This document shows, piece after piece, positions 1 to 12,300 of a stretch of 64,000 nucleotides of DNA. The notes beneath the pieces are model-generated. The model made no database searches, was not told where the DNA came from, and saw nothing but the letters and a program-made list of their open reading frames with translations. Source of the stretch: Dendrophyllia cribrosa (Eukaryota; Cnidaria; Anthozoa; Scleractinia; Dendrophylliidae); the NCBI GenBank assembly GCA_024195265.1, contig JAJLRJ010000004.1, positions 33,155,285 to 33,219,284 on the forward strand. The letters are read 5' to 3'. Each line of letters starts with the position of its first letter. Positions within the stretch are counted from its first letter, which is position 1. The position numbers were made by a program, and so were the translations under genes.

Positions 1-90
1 TTTACAGTGTTGACTTTTCGCTAAATAACCAGATAACGCTGCTTGGTTCCTCTTTTCCATGCTTTATTTTCCCACTAAGTTACAATACAA

Positions 91-549
91 ACTAAGGTTT
101 CGTTCGATTGACCCTATTCCGAAATAAGAATATGTTGGGGATTATTCCAGAATAGCCATTCCGTCCTTAGTTTAATAAAACGATTATTCCGTTTCTGGAA
201 TAATGCCAGCGATATAACACGCAGACAGCATCAGCATATTTATTCCCAGACTTGTTTCTTTTTGTAATTGACGTTTTGAAACATCTCTTTCAATTCTTCG
301 TACAAGGAAATGAGGAGAAGCGTCACTTCTCGACTCCAGGACTATCCTTTTTTGAGTAACAACTCATTTTCTTCGCACATGGTCGCCGGCGATAGCTATT
401 TTGTTTGTTGTTTTGCCGGCCGCGAGGCGAGGACGAAGTGACGTCATTATTCTATTCTGAAATCGGAATAGCGACTCAATCGAACGAGAATTCGGGGTTA
501 TTCCTTTTATTCTTATTCCGGAATAAGGTCAATCGAACGCACCCTAAGG
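91..549. mobile_element. MITE with ~40-bp terminal inverted repeats
   Basis: The left end (CTAAGGTTTCGTTCGATTGA onward) is matched by the reverse complement of the right end (to CAATCGAACGCACCCTAAGG), with about 40 mostly complementary bases at each end. There is no coding capacity inside. The interior has further copies of the motif ATTCCGGAATAA. It is a non-autonomous DNA element; the superfamily is not assigned. Confidence 0.7.
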
Positions 550-1450
550 TTTTACAGTACAGCAGGGGAAAAAGTACAACTGTTAACAATTAAGTTGCCA
601 AATTTATATTAATTTATTTTTTATTTATTTATTTTATTTCATTTATTTATTTGATTATTCACAAACTTCGCCAAAAAAGGTAGGGAAGCCTCACAGAGAA
701 AATGCTACATAACGAGGAGAATTTTTCCATTTGAATGATAACATCAGTAAATCTTACCATTCCTTTTTTCTCAAAAATTTCATTATAAAAGACATCTCGG
801 TCCGTGAAGGCACCAAAGAAAGTGATCTTGGTGGTAAAATCATTTTGGCCTCATGCACAATACACGTTTTGCTCACACTATCACTTTCAACAGTTGTAAT
901 TCTGAAGCAAACACCATGCAAAAACAGGTATTGCAAGTAATCCCAGAGTGAAAACAGCGGCATTTGTTCCAATTATATTAGAGATTTTCTTGTGTCAGTT
1001 CACATGAGAGTCACATGCATTCAAAATAGCGTTACTGCTCGCCGTCTGTAAATGATAATCCTCAGTGTAAGCTTAATTAAGTACTCCCACCCATACCAAT
1101 CGAAGTGTATCTTGATGCGCAAACCTGTTCAAGTTATTGGTCTTCGTGTCCCGTTATTAGCGGTCTCAGTGTGATAGGTCTAACAGTAATTGTAACAGCA
1201 ATTAATAATTGCAGCCTGGTCCAATGAAATAATTACATTTACCTCAGATACATACACAACAGACTCACAACGCAGTTACTGATTCGCGCACGCTACAGTC
1301 ACTTATGGAAATGTTTTGCTTTGTGAGTAAATATTTTTAGAGCCTTCAAGTTTCAAATTCATTTATTTGCTTAAATTCAAGGATTTTTACTCTTTCTATG
1401 GTTTGGCTTGACTAACGAGAAGCAGCGCAAGTATAAATGGTAACAGTCTA
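550..1450. other. No gene seen
   Basis: AT-rich non-coding DNA upstream of gene A. It includes a T/A-rich run at about 600-660. Only short random open frames occur, and I see no repeat structure I can name. Confidence 0.5.
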
Positions 1451-2565
1451 ATGTGTCATGTGATGTGTCATGTGATATACAGGGACTTTCCCGGAAACGA
1501 CTGTTTTTCTAGCTCCTTCTCTTCGTGGACGGCAGGAAGACGTTCTCCTTACATTTGCAAAGCTTCCTTTCAGTCAAGCAGACAAACTGATAAATTCATT
1601 AGTCTTCGAAAGAGTGTGGATTTTTCCAAGGTAAGAAAGGAACTAAAATGACTAAATCTTTATCGAATGTTGACATGGTCTCTGCACATTTGTTTTGTCG
1701 TATTATGCGATGGAATGTCAATTGACTTTCAGTGACGTTTACCGCAATTACATTCACAATATTTCCCCCTATGTATGAAGTTACATCAGTAATGTAGACT
1801 GTCTATTTTGAGAGTTCATTTGAAATATTTAGGATCATTCTAGGAACCTGCAAGCGTTTGAATTGATCTAAATTCATTCTTAGCGAAAGAGCCTACAGAG
1901 CGAAACGAGTGCCCATGAAACTGACGTCTGGGCACATTGCAAAATCAAAGCTACATTGTAATCAACTGCCAGGGAAAACTACGCTAACGAGCGATCAAAA
2001 TTCGCACTACATTATTCTGTTGGATTATTTATTACTGTAATAAAGCATAAGGTTTTACGTCATTAGAATATTGTCTCGATCGGTTCAACATGGTTCCAGG
2101 TATTTGATTGTTTATAGTTTTCGATGTACGCCGGCGATAAGCATATTTCGTACGTTCGTTATATGCGAGTGTTTCTTCTTTTGATTCATAAAAACAGAAA
2201 TAACCGCCTAATCGTTCATGGCAGTATTTAAAAGACTGTTTACTTGTTGTTTTTTTCCTTTTAAACTCCTTTGAAGTATCGTGGATGTCTCTGGGTCGTT
2301 GGCGTGGATTAAATTTCAACGTTACTTTGCAATTGAATGAATCTTACAAAATAGTATAGATCACGTTTTATCGGTCCCACTGGGTTAAACACAGAATATA
2401 GTGTTCAGGGTTTAATTTGTTAAAACTTTAAAAGTACTCTTGTATTTGCAGGGCTTACATCAAAATACTGAGTTTGATCTTTCAGCTTTCGAAGAATTTA
2501 ATGAACCCCTTGACCCTGAGATGTTAAAATTAGGAACCTCAATCTTTTTTCTTTCAATTTCCTGA
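1451..2565 (+). CDS. Weak candidate: two-exon small ORF of 97 codons
   Basis: An ATG at 1451 opens 60 codons that end at a good donor (CCAAG|GTAAGA, junction 1630/1631). The next plausible acceptor (TATTTGCAG, ending 2451) continues in phase 0 and reads 37 codons with an acidic run (EFDLSAFEEFNEPLDPEM) to TGA at 2563-2565. There is no recognisable domain and no signal peptide I would defend. A different frame of the first exon is also open, from an acceptor at about 1511. It could be a small gene, the 5' untranslated part of gene A, or chance. Confidence 0.2.
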
Positions 2566-3984
2566 TTTCGCCTCTACCTAACGTTTAAGAGCAAATCCGT
2601 ACAAAACTCAATAATATCGCAAATTACTGACAAAACCAAAAAAACAAATTCACTCTTCTTTGGTTTTTAGTTCTTAGCAAGTTTACAAACGCTGTGTTGC
2701 TTTTTAATTGAAATATTAATTAGTTTCCGAGAAAAATGAAATAAATTATCAAGATTCAATTTTTCGAGCCCAGACAAGATTAATATTCCTCGTATTCACT
2801 CCACTCGCGTATCAAAACTACTCACTGAGAAAAACTCATATTTCCCATTTGTTATATAACTCGTCCTTGCCAAAATATTGTGTTTTCGTAACAAAATAAT
2901 CGAACTGTCTATTCCATATTGTCTCTGCAATAAAGAGATCGAGCTTTTCATTCAAATGCAGTCTTGCTTGACGTTTTCACTCCTTCAAAGTTTCAAGCGC
3001 ATTTACATATAATTTCGAAAACGAACTAATGAAGATCTATATTTTTATTGCCGAGGAGTTAGTCAGAACTATTTGCAGGGAGTAATAATGTAAGTCTGGG
3101 AAAACTTTCTGTGGTAATTTAATGATAATTTGTGAGATCTATGGAATGTTTTGACCGCTTATATTTCAAACATGAAAAAACACAAGTTAAAAATGTGTCA
3201 GCGATTTATTCAAAATGGAACAGTTTAATTTGTTTGAAATTTCCCCATTTAGTGTGCTACCTGTGTAGATTATAGCACAGCTATTCGCTTGTCGCGGGTA
3301 ACCCCAAAATCGAAAGATATTTAGAAAAACTGTTTTTCGCCATGTTTGTTTACCGATGCTATGGAAACGCTGATTATCATAAAACGAGCATCGTCCAAAA
3401 CTTTCATCCAAGCCTAACATCTGATATCAGATTCAGATTTAATGAGCTAAAGTAAGATAATGTATAAGCGCATTCAAATAAGGAAGTGTGACCCCCCAAA
3501 AAACTACTTGGAGTCACCTTATGAGCCCTGAAAAAAATACTGAAGAGTTTTATTTGGTAAAGTACTGCTCAGCAGCTTTTATTTGAATAGTCACACCAAA
3601 GGATTTCATCCACAGATGTAAAGGTGAGAGCTACATGACACAACTCAAGGTTTGCATGTGGCTGTGAAAGGGTTACATGAAACATTAACGGCCTGAAATA
3701 TTTATATTGTGATCCATACCCTTGTGCAGACCAAATTAAAACGGTTCAAAATCCATAACCTTAAAGAGGCGACACATCAGTTCTATTAGGTAATACATTG
3801 TGTATGAATATGTGATTTTTTGTTTCCTCTATAAATTATTTTAATTTTTTCAAATATCCACATGCAGATTGATCCGATTGAGTTCGCTTCTGCTTGTTTG
3901 TGTTTAGTTATTAATTCCCGCTACCTTATTGGCTCTTTTTTTTTTTCAATTAACGGTATATATATTTTTTTATAAGGCTTGCAG
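2566..3984. other. Gene A upstream region, no gene seen
   Basis: AT-rich DNA before the first coding exon of gene A. At about 3471-3596 a short hairpin-like pair (ATTCAAATAA and TTATTTGAAT) suggests a degenerate MITE. The 5' untranslated exon expected from the acceptor at 3984 should lie here or further upstream, but I cannot place it. Confidence 0.4.
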
Positions 3985-4155
3985 CACATAGTCTTTCATG
4001 ACCTGGATGAAGCATTTTACGTATTTAGCCTTCCTGTACACTTTCTTTGAATACCGAGAGGCAAGTGGAACCAAAGGACCTTGTGTTTGCTATGATAAGC
4101 ATGGCGGGGTTTACAATCTTGCACCACTGCAGAGCACCGATGAGTATAAACCAAG
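3985..4155 (+). CDS. Gene A exon 1 (signal peptide, start of MRH-like domain)
   Basis: The acceptor GCTTGCAG ends at 3984 and the ATG is at 3998, 13 bases into the exon. The same layout (acceptor, few bases, ATG) occurs in gene B, so a 5' untranslated exon lies upstream in both. The exon encodes a hydrophobic leader, a CVC motif and VYNLAPLQ, and ends CCAAG|GTTTGC in phase 2. The GTTTGC donor is weak. Confidence 0.8.
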
Positions 4156-6865
4156 GTTTGCAAAACACAGTCAGTGATACATTAGAATTATTCTATTCCC
4201 TCTCGCTCTGCGACTAGTACAAATAGAGACTTTGAAAATATATGTGTAAGTTTAGATGGTATTTTTGTAATTGACATCCAGCAGCTAGTAAGAAAGTTTA
4301 CATGTCCCTCATTACTACGAGGGTGAAGGAACCTCATGCTAATGAGTCTTTTCCTGATGAGAACCTCGATTGGAAAACTACATATAAGATCCCTTTTGCA
4401 ACAACAATTGACACAAGAACCAGAATTTTTGAGTTTAAAATCTTACATAGGATTTTGTTTACCAATTAAACTCTTTTCAAGATGAAACTAGTCCCATCAC
4501 CACTTTGCACTTTCTGTGGTTTGGAGAGCGAATCTCCGGAGCATATTTTCTGTGCGTGTACTAGCATAACGTATTCTGGAACGATTTCCTTTTATGGGTT
4601 AACTACGCCAACTTATCTTTGATAAACTTGAGTAAATGTCAAATAAGGCTGGGTATTTTTTAAACAACAGAGGACTTTAAGTTAATCAATCACCTATTAC
4701 AGCCATGCTCCGTCACGCGTGACCAGTATTTTTGAAAATTGAATGGAGTTTTCAAGATTACGCGTCGGTTTTGAAAATTCATTCCGAGATTCAGAATTCC
4801 CGTGAGAATTTTACCGCATTTCCGGAAACAAAGAACAACAAAATATCATTTTGTTTGAAATGTTACATATCCGAACAATATTAGGTTTTTTTATGCGTGC
4901 AGCGAAGTTATTTTCCGTTAATTCGTGACTTTCAAAGTGATTTCCACAGAGATCTTCAAGGTTTCATTCAAATCTCGGACGTTACAAAGAAATATTCAAA
5001 TGTTCATTTCATTCTCTAGGTTACTGGTCACGCGTGACGGAGCATGGCTGTAATTTTAGCTAAACGAACCATCTTCAGCTGTAGACAAAAGAAATTACAG
5101 TGCGACCACACGAACCGAGGCCACTCAGACAAATTTTGAGACAAATTGAAATGAGCCAATCACAAGTCAAGATCTAGACAATGAAATAGCGGAAAATTAT
5201 ACTTGACCTAAGTTCAAACTCTGAGCTGTGATGTGTTGCGAACCTTTGATATCCCTAAATTCCGAAGAATTGTCACGTTTGTATAAATCAAGCTGGAAAA
5301 TTTTATGACAACGTCTGGGTTGGCCAGAATCAAAGCCAGTAGTAAAGAAATTTTTTGCGAGCGATTCGCAGTTTCGGTGATTGCTAAACAGAGCCTGTCA
5401 ACAAAGATTGTTTTCATTTTTCAAAGACGTTTTTATGTACATTCAAGCGGTAATTTTTAACTTTCTCTCCGGTTCCATTTCAATTTGAGAGCGATTCTTC
5501 ACACATCTGAGAGTTTTCCTTTTTTAATTTTTTTCACTCTCCCCTGGCACCTTGTGTCTCGAGAAACTTCGATCACAATTTATAGTTTAGGACTTCAAAG
5601 CTTCAACCCGGCCTGTACATGTATAGTAGGGAACAGAGAGACGACAAAGGGATTTTATATAAAGGAACGTGAACATTTTGTATAAAAAGTAAAATACCCG
5701 CTTTCAGTGTACGGTCGCTGGATAACAAAGTATACACAACTCTGACAACTAGATTAACGAGCGGATCCGTACGGATGGTTCGCTGTTGTTTCTCAGAAAA
5801 TAGTGCTATTTTGCCCACGCGATTTTTGCCGTTGAGTTGAGAAATCGGGAGCAAACTGCAGTGAATTATTCGTTTGAAGAAAGGAGGAAAATAAAAACGT
5901 TCTTCTTTTGTATTAAAGTTCTATTTTTTGATCGCACGCCGGAATGCGTTATCCTCCTGTCACCTGTGCGATTGTGATTCATTAAATTTATTCGCCGCCA
6001 ACTTTGCCCGCTTTTGTCACGTATTTATACACGTCTCTTATTAGAAAACAATTTGCTTTTTTGTTTATTTTTTTGTTGTTTCAACAATCAGAACTCGAAG
6101 AATTAATAAAAAGGCAATGATCATGTTTGCTTTCCAACACGCCCGAGAGACTCGCGGTTTTCAGCTCACGAGCTCATCATTTCTCGCTGAGAAGTGCCAA
6201 ATTTTTTGTGATATAAATTCAAAACTTCCTCGCGTAAAACCGGGCGTAGAATTAGCGAGTTTCGGCGCCGTTAACAAAATACCTTCCGGATTGATTTATC
6301 CAAACGCGGCAATTCATTTTTAGCCTTTGGTCATCGAAGATTCTCGACAAAGCGCGCAGTTCAGAATTTGAATTTTTCGCTCGGCGGTACCAAACAACTG
6401 GTCAAGTATAATTATGCGCTATTTGATTGTCTAGATCTTGACTTGTGATTGGCTAATTTCAAAATTTGTCTCAAAAATTTGTCTGGGTGGCCTCGGTTCG
6501 TGTGGTCGCACTGTAACAGTGAATATTATTTGCACTTATGGGGATGAGGTTTACAATTTTGCACCACTGCAGAGTACCGATGAGTATAAACCGAGGTTTG
6601 CAAAACACTGTCAGTGATACTTTAGAATTGAAAAGATTCAAACGACACGGCGTAACGCATTTTCGTTTTTGACGATTTTTGTCGAAAGTAATTGTGCAAT
6701 TGCTTTGGTCAAAGTAATCGAGGGACTGGTTATGAAACCTTGCAGACTTTAATGGCGATGACAAAGGAGCTTCAATTAATGTTGTGCCTTACTTGACCGT
6801 GCACATCTTTTGTTTTTTGATCACACGCTATGACTAAATAACTTAATAGCACCATTTCTATGGAC

Positions 6866-6898
<33 letters not shown>

Positions 6899-9221
6899 TG
6901 TCCCAAAACAATAAAACGGCGGCCATATTGGTGTCCCAAGCTAATCCTGTGGGGTGGTAAATTGACCACCGTAAAAAGATTCAAATAGCTGACGTTTCGA
7001 GCGCTAGCCCTTCGTCGGAGCGAATCAAGGAATTGTGGGTATAGTGTGGTTTTATATAGTAAGCGGTGGAGCTACGCTATTGGTGGAAATTTGGTGACGT
7101 GAAAAACAAATGTAGATTAGTTGAATGAAAAGCGTTCGTTGATTCCGTGGGGTTTGAGAGTGCCGATTTGAAAGATGATTTTTTGTTCTAGGTTTTTACG
7201 GCTTTCTGTGTTACCCTGGTGTAGGGAAAGGCCGCAGATTGTCATGTGTTGTTTAGAATGGTTAGTAAGATTAAAATGGCGCGCGACTGGTTTGGATGTG
7301 TCTTTGTCATTTTTTTCAACGTCTCGGAGATGTTCACGAAAACGGTCGCCCAGTCTCCTCCCTGTTTCGCCAATGTATATCTTTTTTTCCTGTGGGGATT
7401 GAACTCTTTTCTAATGCAAACACTTTGTTTTGTTCCAATAAATTAGCATAACTGCAGACCACGTGAGTGAAACACTCCATTGGTCAGTTGCTCGAACAAC
7501 AGATCAACATCTATTGTGTTGTGCACGGTCAAGGCCGAAAAACGAAACAAAAAACATATTTCTCAGCATTCATAACCATTGCATTTTATTAACTATGCTT
7601 TAATTGTGCATTGCTATGCTTCCTGATTGGCTAAAAAATCTCGCGCCGCTTTCTCAACCAATCAGAAGTAAAACCAAAACCAATAGACAGTATTCGTATT
7701 CACGAACTGGAACTAGCGTGCGGTCGAGGCTTTTCACATGCAAATATTTTTATGATATTCACCCGCATAAGCCTTGACCGTAGCTAGTTCTAGTTCAATA
7801 CCGAGAATACGATTATTGTCTATTGCGAGTTGTTCGCACGTGATGCCTCCTACAGTTGTACATATATTTGCTTCGAGTTCTGATTGGCTCATTGGATCGT
7901 CTGCGTCTGTTGTGCTTGGCCAGAATAATCATTTTGGTTTTGGATTCAGGACACTCAAGTGAAAACAGCTCTATAGGGAGAAACTGGCTAAAAACAATGT
8001 CAAAAAACAAAACAAAAACTCCGTAAAACCAATTGCTGAAAAAAATCTAAAATGTCTGGTAGTCCTGGTAATTAAAAGTATTTTGATGATTAGTATCACC
8101 GGCGTTCGAGGACTTCTGAATTTCTTGGAGATAAGATGAGGTTTTCTATTAATAATAAGTTTTGTGAGGGGTTCATACTCTTCTGAACTGTTTCTTTTTA
8201 GAAAAACCGAATGTATAGTTCTTATGTGTCTAGTGACCCCAAAATGGATCAGTATTGATACACTGTGTGTTTTTAAACACTGTTTTGGCATAGTTGCAAA
8301 TCAAAATATGTAAAACTTACAATTTCAATTCCTTGTAATTTTTAAAGGGGTTGGGAGAACTCGGAAATAAATTAACTAATTGAGACACGAAAAGAATGTT
8401 TCAAATACTACGCCGTAAACGGAGAAGAAATTTGTGTTTTTATCATATTTAGTGCGTTCTCCGCGTTACTACAACAAACATACACCTTATTCTAAAATGG
8501 CAGCTATTTTATTATTATAATTTTATATCCATGTAAATTAGCCCTCCTGTCCTGGTCAGCATGTGCAACATACAAAACAATTTTCAAGCGAAAATGAGGC
8601 CAAGAGGGCTAATTAACATGGATATAGAGTGATTTTACTCAGACCGTGAAACAGTAACCACTGGTAACTATCAATTAATCAAAATTAGCCAAAATTAGTA
8701 AAAACTAAACAAAAGAAAACAATCGAATTGGTGTCTTATAGTGCCTACAAGTGCCTACTAGCTTAGTAACTATTTCACGGTTTAAAGAAAATCGCTTTAA
8801 AAGAACGATAAATTAGCCCCTATTTTGGAATAAGGTGTATAGCCAATTATACCAATGGTGTTTTGGTTGGCAAGCAAAAAATATTGTAATAAAGAAACAT
8901 TGCTTCAGTTAATGTGGTGTGACGTTTTGTAAAGAATTGCTGTTTAGGAATTGTGGTGTGCTTATACAGCATATAGGGGGGTGTATAACCGGAATAATGT
9001 TTCGATACCAAACTGATGGGCCTATAACCAAATACAATTCCCGTACCGTTTAATCAGCCTTGCTTTTGTATCATACTGTTTCATTTTTACAGCTGATTAG
9101 ATCCTTTACCACAGGATCCGGTGCTTCTATTTTGTTACGGTGGTCCTTGCAAACACAGTTACGTTTCTATAACCGGTTGGCCGAGTGGGCTAATAAGCGA
9201 GTGAGGGGGGAAGAGGGGGGA

Positions 9222-9316
<95 letters not shown>

Positions 9317-12300
9317 CCGGCATTTTACGGTATTTTATGTTTCTGTTCTTACGACCTTACTTGTATCTGGACTCATGTTTCTTACCACTGGCATTTCAAT
9401 TCTCCAACAGATTTACGATACACGGCGGTAAAAAGATGCCTGACTATATGTTTGGTTATAATCCCTGTACCTCTTTCATAAAAACAGGAAAACAAAGTTC
9501 TTGCTTAAATGATGTAGCGGTAAGTTTTTTTGGATACATTGCAAAAATGTGAAACAAGCATTCATTCCATTCATTCTTCATTCATTCATTCTTAGATTCA
9601 TCTCCAGTCCCTAGTGTAACGCTCCAATGAACACTCTCCTTATTTTACATATTTCTTAATAATCCAATTTTAACGATTTCGCAATGCAATACAATAATAT
9701 GTTTCTTCGCTCTGAAACGCTCAAGCTTTAAGGTTTAAAACTATTCGTTTTATAACTGTCTTTTGAACGAAATGTTACAAAAGGGAACACCGTCGTGGTT
9801 TTCTCCAAGTTTCAAGCAATTAAAAAAATTCCATCGATGTTCTTGGGATAGAAAGGCCTCATGAGATGCAGTACCTCCCGTGGAAGAACCACACGCTTTT
9901 AGTTTTGCGTAAATCGCACGAAAACAAATTTCAGTGTGTAATGCTTACAACTTTCATGTCGAGTAGGCTTTTGGCGAACGCGAAAAAGGCCTAGTTTGAA
10001 GTTTTCACATAAAAGAGTTATATCCACTTTTTATTTCAATATATTTTAGCCAAATTTTGCTGAGAAGTAGTTACATTTATGTCTAATAAGTCATTAAAAT
10101 CTTACAATTCTAGGACAAATTTTAAAGGGTATTTTGAGATAAAACGGGAGAGAAGTTGGACTGGCACGACTCAAGCTTTCGCTAAAAAGGAGGGATCATG
10201 ATTTATAGCTCAATAACTTCGTTTATTAACATCGCCTGAAAGTGAAATTTTTTGGATAGTCAAGAGCAGGCATTCATCTTTTTGTCTGGTTAAAAAAAAA
10301 CGGTATTCAAACTATTTTACCACCTGAAATTTAACAAAAGATAGAGACGGAAATATTGTAAAACAAGTTGCAAAAAGGAACGGGGAACTTTCATAAATTT
10401 CTCAATCGAATTTAGTCAATACTGTTTGCGACTTCAGACATTCAATGACATTAACACAGCCTTTTGTTCCATGCTTTTTTTTTTCCACTGTTAAAACGCT
10501 TTCCGTCAAAAACGGCCTCTCATCGTCGGAACACGCAGACGCTAAAAGTGTTACGATAAGGAACGTTTTTGTGAAAATTTAGAATTTCTCATTTGTTTAA
10601 AGACTTTTTTAAATGTAAACGCGATTAAAACATCCCTCATTTGTTATATTTTAGACTGTGAAAGACAAATCCACTAAAAAAATTAAAACAGCCGAGAATA
10701 CCTAAAAAAATCAACAAAATAACAATAACTCCAAAAATGTTTGATCGAAAAAGCTGCTCTTTGGATATTTTTAACGTCTCGTGAAATCTTGCTGAAAACC
10801 GAAGCGAAGTGCCCATGGTTAGCTTTTATTTTTCCATAAAAGACTGTCAACTGGATTGACTTCATCTATCAGCGGTTACGGAAAGGAACAATCGCATATA
10901 TTGTGTTTGTTAGGTTTTTATTGAACGGCCTTTATGCGGATCACATTCTTTTTATGTAGTGACAATAAAGAAACAAAGTCCCTTCATGTACTTGGACTCT
11001 GATCCTGAGTACATACCAGAAAGCACATCAGGGGAGGAGGATAGCATCGTGAAAAGTGCGTCAAATGATCGTGGTGAGTTCGAACATATGTTAAGAACTC
11101 TGATTCCTTATGTACCTCTAAAACAAGCAAGAATGCAGCCACGAGCGATGAAGCGACGAGGAAGCCAGTAATGGGGGCGAAAGGGAGACGTCTGATGTCA
11201 GCCCAAGTACTTCAAAGCAGATCGGTGAAACTAGTTGTGGCTCTGATTCAAATGACAATTCTGACTTTCAGGTGGGCGACGCCCATGCACCCTTATTTGA
11301 TGATGAAATTCATGGAGCCTCTGATGAATTGCTATAGGAGACTTCCAGTAACAAGTGGACGGAAGACGCCTTAGACAAGTTTTTTGAATGGCTCACGGGG
11401 ATCGATGGTGACCTTCGTGAAGAAAAAACTGCAAAACAATACGTGTCTCCAGTCCGCAATATAGTGAAGAAAGTTGACCCAGAGTATCACAGAGTAAATT
11501 CTTTGGTTTCTACCCGCCTTGTTCGAGATAACTGGCTTGATCCTTTGGAGAAATCAGGACGACCTGGAACATGTAAATCCTATCTTGTGTCTCTCTCCAA
11601 GTTCTTTCGCTTTGTGATAGTAGAGAAACTGAGCGGTTTGAACGTTAAGTTTGACACAGTGCGTGCTGCAAGTGAAGTAAGGGTATTGACAGGCCTAGCA
11701 CAAATCCTTGGTTACTAGTGCGTGGTCACTGGTTGTAAAGACCTTTGTTAACTCGGTTTTTGCTGGTTTGATTTTTACAGTTTAGCCCTGACCAGTATAT
11801 ATTTTAAAGATCTACCCCTCCTGTATGAAATAAAGGGAGGCTCTTTATAGATTTGTCTTAGCAAAGGTGGTGATTCTGTTAGATGCCATTTGTCCGTGAG
11901 GATCTGTTTTAAGTTAGGCACACATGGGTTGTATTGTGTTACAAAGGGTAATATTTCCTTGCGCGCTTTTGTTTTGTCTTTGAGAGCTGACTTTTAATTT
12001 CTGTTAGAGAATTTTATTTCTGAGAGCACTTTCTCGATGAGATTGTTTGGGTAGCCTCTTACCCGTAGGTTTTGTTTGAATTTATTGATGTTTTCCTCGA
12101 AAGTTTCCTTTGAGGAGTTCGTTCTGAGGAGTCTCAGGACCTCTTCTTAGACAAAACGTTTCTTGATTCCCGGTGGGTGATAAGATTTAAAGTGCGTGTA
12201 TTGAAAGATCTCAGTTGGTTTAAAATGAGTGCGCGTGTCAAGGATAGACTCTTTCTCGAATCTTGCGCCTTTGTAAATGCGTATATCTAGAAAAGTAATT

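Noticed and set aside
7971..8291. 106-codon frame on the - strand
   Set aside because: Biased hydrophobic/Ser composition, no family resemblance, no splice or neighbour support.
9060..9431. 123-codon frame with a long glycine run
   Set aside because: It is the translation of the poly-G tract; the intron-exon boundary of gene A exon 2 lies within it, in another frame.
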